Origin: Xanthomonas sontii
Lineage (GTDB): Bacteria > Pseudomonadota > Gammaproteobacteria > Xanthomonadales > Xanthomonadaceae
NCBI RefSeq assembly: GCF_040529055.1
Contig: NZ_CP132342.1
Span: 620,001-684,000, forward strand
Length of the DNA stretch: 64,000 nucleotides
Direction of reading: 5' to 3'
The notes beneath the pieces were generated by a model. That model saw only the letters and a list, made by a program, of their open reading frames with translations. It was not told the origin of the DNA and did not search any database. Position 1 is the stretch's first letter; each line of letters begins with the position of its first letter. Both the position numbers and the translations under genes were made by a program. Shown here in pieces: positions 8,215 to 18,360 of this stretch.

Positions 8215-11200
8215 TTAGCTATTCAACAGCAGCTGATACAGCAACGGCACGATATCCACCGCAGGCCGCTGGTCATGCGTCACGTTCGAGGCCGCGGTAC
8301 AGTTGCCGTCCGCCGTGCATGCAGTCACCCGGTACGAATAGGTCCCTGCCGGCCTGGCCAACGAGGTCCAGTTGCCCTGGCTGCCGTCGTACACGGAGGT
8401 CCAGGTGACGCCGTCCACGCTCTCTTCCACCACATAGCGGGTCGCGCCGGAGACCGGGTTCCAGTTGACATAGTCCTTGACCGAAAGCATCTGCCCCAAC
8501 GGCCAGTCTGCTTCGGCAACCAAGCTGCCGCCCAGCAGGATGTAGTCGGTGGACTTGGACTGGCGCTGGTTCTTCTGGAAGCGCAACGCCCCTGACTGAT
8601 CGTATAGCGAGCCGATATTGCCGGCGCTCTGCAGCGCCAGCGTGCGGCGGCCGTTGCCGTCGTAGCGGTAGGTCTCTTTGCCGGTCGCCTGGCGCAGGCG
8701 GTTGCCGTAGTCGAACACGAAAGCCTGGCCGTTCTTGTTGCTGAGGTTGCCCTGCGGGTCGTAGCTCATGCCGATGACCGTGCTACCGCCGCAACCGCCG
8801 GTCTTGACGTTGGTAAGCTGCCAGTTGGCGTCGTAGCAGTAATAGTGGTCGCGACCCGGCGCAACGACATGGGTCAGGTTGTCGAGGACGTCGTAGCTGT
8901 AGGTGGCAGTGCCGAACATCGGCGACTCGGCCTTGATCAGCCGGTCCATGCCGTCGTAGGTCATCGTGCGGTTGCCGCGCTGGTTGCGGCCGGTGGCGCC
9001 GTCGCTGATACCTGCAACATTGCCATTGGCGTCGTAGTCGTAGCCATCGCTGAGGAACGCCGTGCCGCCGTAGGCATCCTGGCTGGTATCCGGCAACTGA
9101 CGCGCGTTCTGCGTCATGGTGTGGACGATGCCGTTGCCGTAGGTGAACTGCTTGATCGCGCCATTCGGGTAGTAGCTCACGCCGGTGGCATAGCTGCCCG
9201 CCTGGGTCGGTTGACCCAGGGCATTGGGCGCGTAGTCCACCGTCTGTCCCGACGGATAGCGATGCGCGGCGAGGTGGCCGTTGGCATCGTAGGCGTAGCC
9301 CAGCGCCCAGGTCTCGCCATCGGCCTGGCCCTGGCTCTCCGCGATCAACAGGCGGCGCTTGTTGTAGGCGTAGCTGTTGTAGGTGGCGACGCCGTTGTTG
9401 GTGGTGGTGATCTGCTTGACCGCCCCATCCGGCCAGTAGCTCCAGGCCAGGTTGCCGTTGCCGTCCGGGAAGCTCAGCGCCTTGATCCGGTTGCGCACGT
9501 CGTAGCTGCGATCGACCCGGCGGCCGGAGGCGAAGGCGGAATCCGCATCGCACGATGTAGTGCTGGGCAGCGACAGGCCCGCCGCACTCCACACCAAATT
9601 GCCGGCAGCGTCGTAGCCGTTGGCGGTGGCACCGGTTTCCGGTTCCACCGTCTTGCACAGCTGCTGGTAGGTGTCGTAGACGTAGCTGCGAGTCACCGAC
9701 ACGGTGCCGTTGGCGTCGTGGCGGCGGATGGACAGCGGCTTGCCGAAGATGTCGCGGTTGATCTCGGTGGTGGCGCCTTCCGGGTGCTGTATCCAGACCG
9801 GTGCGTCGTAGCCTGGGCGATCGAAGACCTGATAGCCGGATAGCGTCTGGTTGCCCCGCGGATCCGTGACGCGCGTTTGGTTGCCCGGCAAGTATTCTGT
9901 CAGCGTCGTCAGTTTTGTCGACGTTGACAACTCACTGTCCTGGGAAACGGAGGTCTTGCGGCCCAATGCGTCATAAATATTCCAGGCACCCCTATTAATA
10001 GAGTAATTACTATCAACATAAGAGGAAAAGATGAGATGGCCAGCATAGTCATAGGCAAATCGTTGAAAGCGCTGCGTCTCGCCCTCATTGCCGACATCAT
10101 ACTGCCGGGTAAGTATTGGCTGCCATAGGGCATCGAAGTAGGTTAATTTACGCGCATTTCCTGTTGCCTCAATTTGCCTCCAATGCACGCCTAGCAAGCC
10201 ATATTCATTGGTATTAACTTGCTCAAATGTCCGCGTCGTGGCACTCCAGGCGACACTATCGTTTGCAGGATAAATGATTCCGGTCATCCGCCCCATCCTG
10301 TCATAACTATAAGTGGTGGCGTACCCGTTGGCATCCGTAATAGCGGTAATCAACCCATAATCGTTAACATTAGCGGAGACCACAGAACCGTCTGCGAAAC
10401 GCATCGAACGCGGCATACCACGCTTCCAATCGTTAAACTCAGTAACTCTATTATTCCCGTCGGCTACGGTTGCTACTGTGCCATCAGGATGGTACGTCAA
10501 AGTTTGCTGCAGCTTACCGAAATCGTATATTTTTCCTGGCAATAAACTATTTGAGTCGTATTCGACTCTCGATTCCACTAGTCCAGTATTTGAATTTTTC
10601 CGCTGACTAACTTGGCCCAACACCCACTTCGAAGTGTTATCGTAATAATCAATAGCATCACTACTGCTGTACCAAGGATTAGAGCGGGTAACCGAGATAG
10701 CTCGGGCAAATTTGTCAAAGTTTTTTACGCTATACTCATAGGCTGTGCCTTCTTGAAATATGACTTTACTGGATATTGGAAATAGCGAGCTGACCTGCGC
10801 ATTATTAACACCCTCACTTAAAGGATCACCTACCACGCTAGGCCAAGGCCCAGTGGTTGGCGTAGCATAAGTGTAGCTCTCCGTGCGCATCAGGGTGGAA
10901 CCCACGGAACCAGAATATTTTTCCGACTTCAGTAGTTGGCTTTCCGTAAAGTCGAAGCGATTACTAAAGGTATATCGTGTAACTGCGCCATTCGGCTCTT
11001 CCACATCAGTCCATACGGTAGCTGCGCAACCTGCATCACAATCTTTATTCCAGCTATTGTTAGGGGCTGAGTAACTATAATTCCAAGTACGCTCACTGAT
11101 TCCGGCACCGGATATCCGCTCTGATAGCACATTAAAAACAACATATAGACTTGGAATTCTAACGGTCCTACCACTAGAACTACTTATGTCGCAAAAAAAA

Positions 11201-12426
11201 GGCACATACGACCGCCCCCTAACTCGACTTGCTATATTAAAAACTCCTTGTAATCCTGATGGATGACCAATCTTAATATTAACGCCGCCAGAACCCTCAC
11301 GAACTGAACTAATGCAGTTATGGTAATCAACTACCGATAAACTCTTTCCAACAACAAAGTTTGTATAAAGCTCAGAAAAATCCATTTTCCAAGAACTGCC
11401 GTCTGGCAGAGTAACAACATTCAGCAAACCATTGGAACCCGAAACATTGCTATATGAATAACTCCAGGTTCTAGGTTCTGCATCAGACGCGGCTAGCGTC
11501 ACAGAGGTGACCCTTTCTTCTGGATCGGAGTTAGATTTATACTGCCACTTCTCATAACTCAACGATAGCGATCTGCCATCACTGGACGTAATCTTAATTA
11601 GATTTCCGGACGCATTATATTCATAAGAAAGGCTATTTCCAAAGCGATCTTCAACTCGCGACACCATCATTATCGCCAGACGCCGCCCCACAACAATGCC
11701 GTCCGTTTCACCAAATACCATGTCTAGACAGTCACGGTAAATAAGCCAGTCCATCCAGTACTTAGTTCCTTCTGGGGAGACCACCAAGAATCCCTGTCCC
11801 TCCTCACCATTTGAAGTTTTTTGTAGGCAGGCAACATTCCAGTGTTTTTTTGTGACGATAGGAAAGTCCGTTTTTTCGCCATTAGAGCCGATCATTTGAG
11901 GAGAGAGATCGTTAGATGGATCACGCTTTAGTAAATCCTGGTCATCCATGCCAGGAATTAATAATTTGTAGCCCCCCCACCAATACGGAAGAAAGCTTGT
12001 TGGCGGTCTTCCATTTACTGGATAATCAGGACTATTTGGTTTGTTAAATTGGCTGCATCGCTCTCCAGTAAATGTTGCAGGATTTTTGGATGCAATTGTC
12101 TGGATGCTTGGCACTTCAAGCCGCCAGTCACCGAACGCATGCCAACCTGTCTCCTGTTGAGTCTCGATCGCAAAAGAACGCACCAACTGGATAGGCAGCC
12201 CAACTCCGGCCTGCTCAACGTCTATGTGCTGGAATTTAATCGTTCCGTTATATAGGCTGATATTTTCGCCAAATAGATTGCCACTAAGTGGCTGCACTTT
12301 CTGCGCCGTCTTAATCCGCTTATCAAACTCGTCCTCCGGCGTAACCGCCAGAGCGTTCTGCAGACCAGATACGAACAGACACACGAATAGGACGACGATA
12401 CGCCATCCCTGCCGCTGAGTGAACAT
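8215..12426 (-). CDS. Large secreted Rhs/YD-repeat protein without its own core tip
   Basis: This 1403-residue protein has a signal peptide (about residues 1-28, MFTQRQGWRIVVLFVCLFVS). An N-terminal domain (about 30-480) is followed by many YD-type repeats from about residue 500 to 1290 (for example YDYAGHLIFSSYVDS, YDANGHLAAHRYPSG, YDPQGNLSNKNGQAF). The repeats reach the YILLGGSLVAEADWPLG segment that normally precedes the Rhs core. Instead of the core, a fibronectin-type-III-like module follows (about residues 1315-1385, YVNWNPVSGATRYVVEE ... YRVTACTADG), and the protein ends. The missing core is encoded separately at 5931-6830. The ATG at 12426 has AGGGG about 7 nt upstream. The first 60% of the gene (9.95-12.4 kb) is clearly richer in A+T than the last 40%, which suggests a mosaic gene. 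Confidence 0.85.
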   Translation of the reverse strand: MFTQRQGWRIVVLFVCLFVSGLQNALAVTPEDEFDKRIKTAQKVQPLSGNLFGENISLYNGTIKFQHIDVEQAGVGLPIQLVRSFAIETQQETGWHAFGDWRLEVPSIQTIASKNPATFTGERCSQFNKPNSPDYPVNGRPPTSFLPYWWGGYKLLIPGMDDQDLLKRDPSNDLSPQMIGSNGEKTDFPIVTKKHWNVACLQKTSNGEEGQGFLVVSPEGTKYWMDWLIYRDCLDMVFGETDGIVVGRRLAIMMVSRVEDRFGNSLSYEYNASGNLIKITSSDGRSLSLSYEKWQYKSNSDPEERVTSVTLAASDAEPRTWSYSYSNVSGSNGLLNVVTLPDGSSWKMDFSELYTNFVVGKSLSVVDYHNCISSVREGSGGVNIKIGHPSGLQGVFNIASRVRGRSYVPFFCDISSSSGRTVRIPSLYVVFNVLSERISGAGISERTWNYSYSAPNNSWNKDCDAGCAATVWTDVEEPNGAVTRYTFSNRFDFTESQLLKSEKYSGSVGSTLMRTESYTYATPTTGPWPSVVGDPLSEGVNNAQVSSLFPISSKVIFQEGTAYEYSVKNFDKFARAISVTRSNPWYSSSDAIDYYDNTSKWVLGQVSQRKNSNTGLVESRVEYDSNSLLPGKIYDFGKLQQTLTYHPDGTVATVADGNNRVTEFNDWKRGMPRSMRFADGSVVSANVNDYGLITAITDANGYATTYSYDRMGRMTGIIYPANDSVAWSATTRTFEQVNTNEYGLLGVHWRQIEATGNARKLTYFDALWQPILTRQYDVGNEGETQRFQRFAYDYAGHLIFSSYVDSNYSINRGAWNIYDALGRKTSVSQDSELSTSTKLTTLTEYLPGNQTRVTDPRGNQTLSGYQVFDRPGYDAPVWIQHPEGATTEINRDIFGKPLSIRRHDANGTVSVTRSYVYDTYQQLCKTVEPETGATANGYDAAGNLVWSAAGLSLPSTTSCDADSAFASGRRVDRSYDVRNRIKALSFPDGNGNLAWSYWPDGAVKQITTTNNGVATYNSYAYNKRRLLIAESQGQADGETWALGYAYDANGHLAAHRYPSGQTVDYAPNALGQPTQAGSYATGVSYYPNGAIKQFTYGNGIVHTMTQNARQLPDTSQDAYGGTAFLSDGYDYDANGNVAGISDGATGRNQRGNRTMTYDGMDRLIKAESPMFGTATYSYDVLDNLTHVVAPGRDHYYCYDANWQLTNVKTGGCGGSTVIGMSYDPQGNLSNKNGQAFVFDYGNRLRQATGKETYRYDGNGRRTLALQSAGNIGSLYDQSGALRFQKNQRQSKSTDYILLGGSLVAEADWPLGQMLSVKDYVNWNPVSGATRYVVEESVDGVTWTSVYDGSQGNWTSLARPAGTYSYRVTACTADGNCTAASNVTHDQRPAVDIVPLLYQLLLNS

Positions 12427-12528
12427 TGATTGCCCCTGTAGACGTGCCAACGCGACGCTGGCAGCACTGTCAATTACACAGTACCGCCGGAATTTGTCAA
12501 GGCAGTTTCATCGTCTCAGGGCCGCGCA

Positions 12529-15500
12529 CTACTTCTCCTTCCGCCAATTCACCGACCCACGGTTCTCCACCGTGCTCGATTCCACCTCGGCGTCGAAGCC
12601 GCGGCCCAGCAGATATTTCAGCGTCAGGACCGAGCCGCTGCCGATCAACGACACGCCGTAGCTGACGTAGAGTTTCGGCGAGAGGTATTTGCCGAAGCCC
12701 ACCACCGAGCCGCCGAGGGTGCGCGACTGGCTGACGCCGGCGTCGTCGAAGCCGAGCTTGGCGCCGAGTTGCGAGGCGAGCAGGCCGCTGCCGGCCGACA
12801 GGGCGCTGGCCGCGGCAGTGACCTGGTCGGCCTCGGCGCTGCTGGTGTTGCTGAGGCTGCGGCCCAGCACCAGGTAGGACATCGCCTCCGATTGCGACAT
12901 CGACGGGTCCGACCACACGTCCGCATGCGGGGCGGTGGCGCGGCCGGTGACGTCGATGCCGGCGGTGACGTCGCCGACCTGGCGCTGCGCGCGGATGTTG
13001 ATGCGCGGGTCGGAGACGATGTTGTTGCTCCAGGTGAGCTGGCCGCGGGTGATGGTCAGATCCTGCCCGTACGCCTTGTACTTACCGCTGACGTCCAGCC
13101 CGCCGGTGGCGGTGGTTTCGCGGCCCGGCCGCGAGCGCACCTGCATGGCACCGGTCAGTGCGCCCTTGAGGCCGAAGCCGGCCATCTTGACCTGGTCGCC
13201 CAACGTCACGCGCAGGTCCATCTCCAGTGGCGAGGTCGGCGTGGCCTCGGGGTCGGCCGGGTCCAGCACCACCACGTCCTCGGACAGCGAGGTGCCGCGA
13301 TCCAGCCGCTCCAGGTCGATGTCGGCCGAGGGCACGGTGACCTGGCCGCTCAGCATCATGGTCTTGTTGGCGATGCCGAACTGCAGGTCGGGGTTGGCCA
13401 CCGCGCGCAGTTCGGCGGTGTTGGACACCAGCACGTTGGTGCCGCGGATGTTCAACTGTAGCGGCGTGCGGTCGCCGTACCAGGACAGGCCGCCATCGAC
13501 ATTCAGCGTGCCTTCGCCGGACTTCACCGAGGCGACGATGCGCGCCGAGCCGTCCGGCTGCGCGTCGAAGCGGCCCTTGCCTTCGCTCAGGGTCAGGCCC
13601 AGCGCCGGCAGTTCGCCGGTGAAGTTGCTGAGCGTGGCGTCGCCGCCCATCGCCGGCTGCGAGCGGGTGCCGCGCAGGCTGACGTGGCCTTCGATCAGGC
13701 CCTTGGGCCGGACCAGATCCGGCGAGAACAGCTCCAGCCAGTACAGCCGCGCCATGTTCATGTAGATCTCGCCGGTCAGCGGCGCGTACGCGTCCCAGCC
13801 GGTGTCGACGGTGGCGTCGACGAAGCCGTCGCCCTGGAAGCCGATGCCGAGCTTGGAATGGATGTGCTGGGCGCTGAAATCGGTGACGAAACTGAACTGG
13901 TCGTAGCGCAGCAGTTCGCCGCGGGCGTTGTCGCCCAGGCGCAGGCCGCCTTCGCGCGAGGCCAGGCGCAGCGAACCCTGCCAGGCGTTGCCCGCCGGCT
14001 TGAAGCTGCCGTCGATGGACAGGTCGCCGCGCAGGTACATCTTGCGGCCGCTGTTGGGCGGCAGCCACGGCTGCACCAGCGCCAGCGGCAAGGCATCGCC
14101 ACGCAGGGTCAGGCCCTGCTTCGGCCAGTCGGCGGACACGCACAGTGCGCCGCCGCTGCCCGGAGCCAGGCAGCTCTCGGACAGGCTGAAGGCGCTGCCG
14201 GCGACGCTGAAATTGGCCGGCTGCCGCAGCTGCCACGGTTCGCCCTTGGCCGGGGCGATACGCAGCGTGTTCAAAGCGCCCTGCCAGCGCGCGCCATCGC
14301 GGCGCACCTGCCCGGCCAGGGCCAATGCGCCCATGTCGTTCTCGGTCTTGGCATCGAGTTGCAGATTCTCGACCGCGCCGCGCGCATCCACGCTCAGCGT
14401 CTGCAGCAGCACGCCGGCATTGATCGCACTGCCGCGCAGGGCCAGTTCGCCGCCATTGCCGCGCCAGGGCAGGCGACCGCGCAGGCTGAGGCTGTCGGCA
14501 CTGTAGCTGTCCCACTTCAGGCCGTTGCCGGTGAGGTCGGCGGTGAGATCGGGCGCGTCGCGGCGGCCCTTGACCTGCACGCTGCCGCGCAGGCTGCCGG
14601 CGCCGCCAGGCAGCAAGTCGGCCAGTTGCAGCGGTTGCAGTTGCGCGTCCACGTCGAGCTGGTCGCCGACCTTGCCCTGCGCCTGCAGGCGGCTGTCGCC
14701 CAGGCTCAGTTGCAGCTTTCCCTCGCCCTGGCTGCCCTGCAGGGCGAGCTTGGCGTTGGCGTCGAGCGGGCGGCTGCGCAGGCGTCCGTTCAAGCGCGGG
14801 ATGTCGAGCGTGGCCTGATAGCCGGCGGCGCTGCCGTCCGGTCGCGCCGGCAACTGCTTGCCCTGCGAGGCGAAGGTGCCCGACAGCTTGCCGTCCCAGC
14901 CCGGTGCGAAATAGCCCGGGTCGAACCCGGCCAGCGTGCCTTGCACGTCCCAGTTCAACTCCGGCACCCAGGCCACGTTGCCGCCCAGGTCGAGGGTGCC
15001 GCTGGGCATGGTCGCGCGCACCTGCTTCAGCTGCGCCTGGCGATCGTCGCCGCGCACGTCCAGTTGCAGGTTGGCGCTGTCCTTGCCGCGGGCAACGGTG
15101 GCCTCGCCGTAGGTGGCCCATTGCTTCAGCGTGCCGGCCACGCCCAGGTTGGCCTCGACCAGCTTGATCGGCACCGCCGGCGCGTCCGGGGTGGACGGAT
15201 CCGGCGCGGTGGCGAAGCTCATGCCGCTGGCGTTGACCGCAAAGCGCAGCTGCGCATTGTCCGGGTCGCGCAGATCGGCGGTGCCGCGCAGGCGCAGTTG
15301 CCCGTCGAAGGCGCGCAGCTGCAGCGGCGCGACGGTGAGCACCTGGTTGTCCAGGCTCAGGTGCGAGGGATCAAGAACAATTTTCTGCCCGTCGCGCGAC
15401 AGTTCGCCCTGCAGATCGGCGTTACCGCCCTTGCCCTTGGCGCGCAGGTCGAAGGCCAGCGGCACGGACGCCGGCGCATCGTCGGCCGGCGGCACCAGCA

Positions 15501-16368
15501 GCGACGGATCCAGTGCCTTGCTGCTGGCGGCGAATTCCCACACCGGATCGGTGCGGCCGGTGAACACCAGGGTGGCGCGCAGCGGCGCCGGTGCGTTGCC
15601 GGCGATGGCCACTTCCATCTTGTCCAGGTCGCCGCGCGCGACCAGGCCCAGGCGCGCCGGGGTGCGCCCGCGCGCGGCCGGCAGCACCGCGCTGGCGGTG
15701 AGGTCGGCCTTGTAGTCCTGGCCCGGCAGGTAATCGCCATTGACGCGGAAATCGCCGCGGTCGCTGTTCACCACCACCTGGGTGGCGTGGAACTCGCCGT
15801 TGGCCACTTCCACGCCGCCGCGCAGCGTGCGGATGTCGATCATCGGCTGCTGCGCCTGGGTGATGCGCAGGCCATCGATGGCGATGCGGTCGGCCTGCAG
15901 CGCCAGCGGCACCTCGATCTGCGGCAGCGACTGCGGCCAACGCGGCAGTTCGAACGGTTCGTCGCTCTTGGCCAGGTTGAGCGTGGCGTTGGTCAGCTCC
16001 AGCGCATCCAGTTGCAGCTTGCGCCCGAGCAGCGGGCGGATGTCCGGCTCCAGATAGGCGCGCTCGGCGGTGAAGTGGATCTCGTTGTAGCGGAAGTCCA
16101 GGTTGTGCAGGGTCAGCGGACCGGCCAGCGGCCCTTCGGCGCGTTCCCAGGTGAGCGTCGAACCGGCCGGCAGCCGCGCCACCACCTGCGCCAGCAGCAC
16201 GTCGCGCCCGGCCACGGTCTGCAGTAGCCAGTACAGCGCGATCGCCGCCAGCAGCACCAGGCCGGCAATGGTCAGCGCCGAGCCCCACCAGAAGCGCTTG
16301 CGCCGATAGAAGCGCGGGCGCCGCGGCGGCGGTGCGGTGGGCGACGTCGGCTCGATCGGCGCGCTCAC
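12529..16368 (-). CDS. tamB: Translocation and assembly module subunit TamB
   Basis: This 1279-residue inner-membrane-anchored periplasmic protein bridges to TamA in the outer membrane. It serves in outer-membrane protein insertion and/or anterograde lipid transport. There is a Pro/Arg-rich cytosolic start and one membrane helix at about residues 33-53 (WWGSALTIAGLVLLAAIALYW). A long repetitive beta-rich body (AsmA/VPS13-like groove) follows. The conserved C-terminal TamB domain (about 900-1279) contains RSRPGRETTATGGLDVSGKY, SYLVLGRSLSNTSSAE and a final KYLLGRGFDAEVESSTVEN. The GTG at 16368 is chosen because it overlaps the tamA stop by four bases (GTGA), the usual sign of translational coupling. 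A longer frame to 16551 would run inside tamA. Confidence 0.92.
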   Translation of the reverse strand: MSAPIEPTSPTAPPPRRPRFYRRKRFWWGSALTIAGLVLLAAIALYWLLQTVAGRDVLLAQVVARLPAGSTLTWERAEGPLAGPLTLHNLDFRYNEIHFTAERAYLEPDIRPLLGRKLQLDALELTNATLNLAKSDEPFELPRWPQSLPQIEVPLALQADRIAIDGLRITQAQQPMIDIRTLRGGVEVANGEFHATQVVVNSDRGDFRVNGDYLPGQDYKADLTASAVLPAARGRTPARLGLVARGDLDKMEVAIAGNAPAPLRATLVFTGRTDPVWEFAASSKALDPSLLVPPADDAPASVPLAFDLRAKGKGGNADLQGELSRDGQKIVLDPSHLSLDNQVLTVAPLQLRAFDGQLRLRGTADLRDPDNAQLRFAVNASGMSFATAPDPSTPDAPAVPIKLVEANLGVAGTLKQWATYGEATVARGKDSANLQLDVRGDDRQAQLKQVRATMPSGTLDLGGNVAWVPELNWDVQGTLAGFDPGYFAPGWDGKLSGTFASQGKQLPARPDGSAAGYQATLDIPRLNGRLRSRPLDANAKLALQGSQGEGKLQLSLGDSRLQAQGKVGDQLDVDAQLQPLQLADLLPGGAGSLRGSVQVKGRRDAPDLTADLTGNGLKWDSYSADSLSLRGRLPWRGNGGELALRGSAINAGVLLQTLSVDARGAVENLQLDAKTENDMGALALAGQVRRDGARWQGALNTLRIAPAKGEPWQLRQPANFSVAGSAFSLSESCLAPGSGGALCVSADWPKQGLTLRGDALPLALVQPWLPPNSGRKMYLRGDLSIDGSFKPAGNAWQGSLRLASREGGLRLGDNARGELLRYDQFSFVTDFSAQHIHSKLGIGFQGDGFVDATVDTGWDAYAPLTGEIYMNMARLYWLELFSPDLVRPKGLIEGHVSLRGTRSQPAMGGDATLSNFTGELPALGLTLSEGKGRFDAQPDGSARIVASVKSGEGTLNVDGGLSWYGDRTPLQLNIRGTNVLVSNTAELRAVANPDLQFGIANKTMMLSGQVTVPSADIDLERLDRGTSLSEDVVVLDPADPEATPTSPLEMDLRVTLGDQVKMAGFGLKGALTGAMQVRSRPGRETTATGGLDVSGKYKAYGQDLTITRGQLTWSNNIVSDPRINIRAQRQVGDVTAGIDVTGRATAPHADVWSDPSMSQSEAMSYLVLGRSLSNTSSAEADQVTAAASALSAGSGLLASQLGAKLGFDDAGVSQSRTLGGSVVGFGKYLSPKLYVSYGVSLIGSGSVLTLKYLLGRGFDAEVESSTVENRGSVNWRKEK

Positions 16369-18146
16369 AGGTTGGCTCCGATGTTGAGATAGAGCTGGAA
16401 CTGCGAGTCGGGATCGTTCAAGCCATGGGCGATGTCCACCCGCACCGGGCCGACCGGCGAGCGCCAGCGCAGGCCGAAGCCGACGCCGGTGTGCCAGTCC
16501 GGCGTGTCGTCGAAGGCGCTGCCGCTGTCGACGAACACCGCACCACCCCACGGGCCGCCCTTGAAGTAATGCTCGTACTCGGCGCTACCGGTGAGAATGT
16601 GCTTGGCGCCGAGCGCGAAACGGTCCGGCCGCGGCGTGCGCGGGCCGACTTCTCGGAACGCATAGCCGCGGATGCTGTTGTCGCCGCCGGCGAAGAACCG
16701 CAGGCTTGGCGGCATCGCCACCAGCGCGTCGGTCCAGGTACTGCCGGCTTCGCCGCGCAGGATCAGGCGGTCGTTGTCGCCGATGCCGTGGAACCAGTTC
16801 ACCCGCATGTGCGCCTGCACGAAGCTGGCATCCGAGCCCACACCCTCGGCGCCGCCGCGCAGGCTGATGTTGCCGCTGAAGCCCTTGCGCGGGAACACCT
16901 TGTCGTCGACACCGACGTAGTCGGCCTCGATCTGCGGATAGAACAGCGTCGAGGTCTGGTACAGCGCGCCGTCGAAGACCTCGTCGGTGGCGTAGCGCCA
17001 GCGTTCGCGCAGCGCGTTGATCGAGGCGATGGCGGTCCAGTGCTCGTTGATCTGGCCGCTGCGACTGCCGGTGAGCTTGACGTTGCGCAGGTCGATGTAG
17101 TCGGTCTGCTCGTCGTAGACGCGCAGCGAGGTGGTGTACCAGCCGTCGAGCCAGCGGAACGCCGGGATCCGGTAGCTGGTGATGAAACTCTTGCGCTTCT
17201 GCGCGTAGTCCAGCTGCGTGCTGAGCTTGTGCCCGCGCGCGTTGACGTAGCGGCGGTCCACGCCCAGGCGCACGCCGGCGCCGCTCTCGCTGCCGTAGCT
17301 GAGGCCGGCGGTGTAGATGCTGCGCTTGGCGCGGGTGAGGTTGACGTCCACCGGCACGTCGCCGTTGGCGTCGGCCTCTTCCGGCTTGGGCTGGATGTCG
17401 ATGACGCTGAAGTAGTCGAGTTTGACCAGCGACTCGCGCAGGCGGTCGAGCTTGCCCTCGTGGTAGTAGCTGCCTTCCTTCCAGTACACCAGCGGATCGA
17501 ACAGCTTCTGGTTGAAGTAGTCCTGGTGGAAGCGGATCGGACCCATGTTGTAGCGGCGGCCGCTGTCCCAGCTCAGGTCGATGTCGGCGGCGTGGTCGGC
17601 GCGGGTCACCTCGACCTTGCGCTGGGTGAAGTCGGCATCGAAGTAGCCGCGCTCGGCCAGGCGCCGGGTGATGGTGACCTTGCTGGTCTCGTAGACGCTG
17701 CTGACGAAGATGTCGCCCTTGCGCGGCCGGAAGTTCTTCAGGTCCTCGCCCAGGTAGCGGTCGTCCTCTGCCGGGCCGGTGATGCCCACCTGGAAATTGC
17801 GCACCCGCACCGGCTCGCCCTTGTCCACGTGCACCACCACGGTCAGCTTGTCGTCCTGGCGTGGCGCGTCGACGGTGATCTTGGGAGTGAAGTAGCCGAA
17901 CGGCTCCAGCGCCTGCCGGGTCTGCCGTTCGGCCTGGCTCAGCAGGTACTCCAGGCGCGACTCGCCCTGGTCCTTGCCGATGGCGTCGTACAGCGACAGC
18001 GAGACCTGGATGTTCTCGATCATCGCCGCGTCCTCGTCCTTGTTCAGGCCCTGGATCTGCACCTTTTCGATGACGCCACGGGCCTCGGCGAGGCCGGCCA
18101 GGGAGAGCAGGGACAGGAAGGTGGCGAGACGGGGGATGGGTCGCAT
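16365..18146 (-). CDS. tamA: Translocation and assembly module subunit TamA (BamA/Omp85 family)
   Basis: This 593-residue outer-membrane protein has a signal peptide (about residues 1-22, ending AGLAEA). Three POTRA domains span about residues 25-260 (VIEKVQIQGLNKDEDAAM; QDDKLTVVVHVDKGEPVRVR; DIDLSWDSGRRYNMGPI). A 16-strand Omp85 barrel follows. The lid-loop motif RGYAFREVGPR is visible at about residue 490, and the C-terminal strand is FQLYLNIGANL. The ATG at 18146 opens the signal peptide; upstream in-frame starts add a non-signal extension. The gene is followed by tamB with a four-base overlap, forming the tamA-tamB operon. It is divergent from the acetyltransferase gene, with a 214-bp gap. 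Confidence 0.93.
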   Translation of the reverse strand: MRPIPRLATFLSLLSLAGLAEARGVIEKVQIQGLNKDEDAAMIENIQVSLSLYDAIGKDQGESRLEYLLSQAERQTRQALEPFGYFTPKITVDAPRQDDKLTVVVHVDKGEPVRVRNFQVGITGPAEDDRYLGEDLKNFRPRKGDIFVSSVYETSKVTITRRLAERGYFDADFTQRKVEVTRADHAADIDLSWDSGRRYNMGPIRFHQDYFNQKLFDPLVYWKEGSYYHEGKLDRLRESLVKLDYFSVIDIQPKPEEADANGDVPVDVNLTRAKRSIYTAGLSYGSESGAGVRLGVDRRYVNARGHKLSTQLDYAQKRKSFITSYRIPAFRWLDGWYTTSLRVYDEQTDYIDLRNVKLTGSRSGQINEHWTAIASINALRERWRYATDEVFDGALYQTSTLFYPQIEADYVGVDDKVFPRKGFSGNISLRGGAEGVGSDASFVQAHMRVNWFHGIGDNDRLILRGEAGSTWTDALVAMPPSLRFFAGGDNSIRGYAFREVGPRTPRPDRFALGAKHILTGSAEYEHYFKGGPWGGAVFVDSGSAFDDTPDWHTGVGFGLRWRSPVGPVRVDIAHGLNDPDSQFQLYLNIGANL

Positions 18147-18360
18147 GGGCGTCAGAATACCGGCACCCCATGTGAAGCTGTTAACTAGACGTTTGTTACA
18201 TGCGACCGGGATGTCGGGTGTAAGGCATTTGCGCAGGGGCATTCGTGCTTTCCGGACGCACGGCATTCGGAGCGTCTACGCCGGGAACCGCGCTGCGCCT
18301 GCGCCTTGCCAAGCCGTGGCGACGGCGCCACGCTGGCGCCCCGACCCGCAGGAACGCCGC

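Noticed and set aside
13684..16227. Long + strand frame opposite tamB
   Set aside because: It is the shadow of tamB on the other strand. Composition is biased toward Gln/Arg/Ala and no motif or ribosome site was seen.
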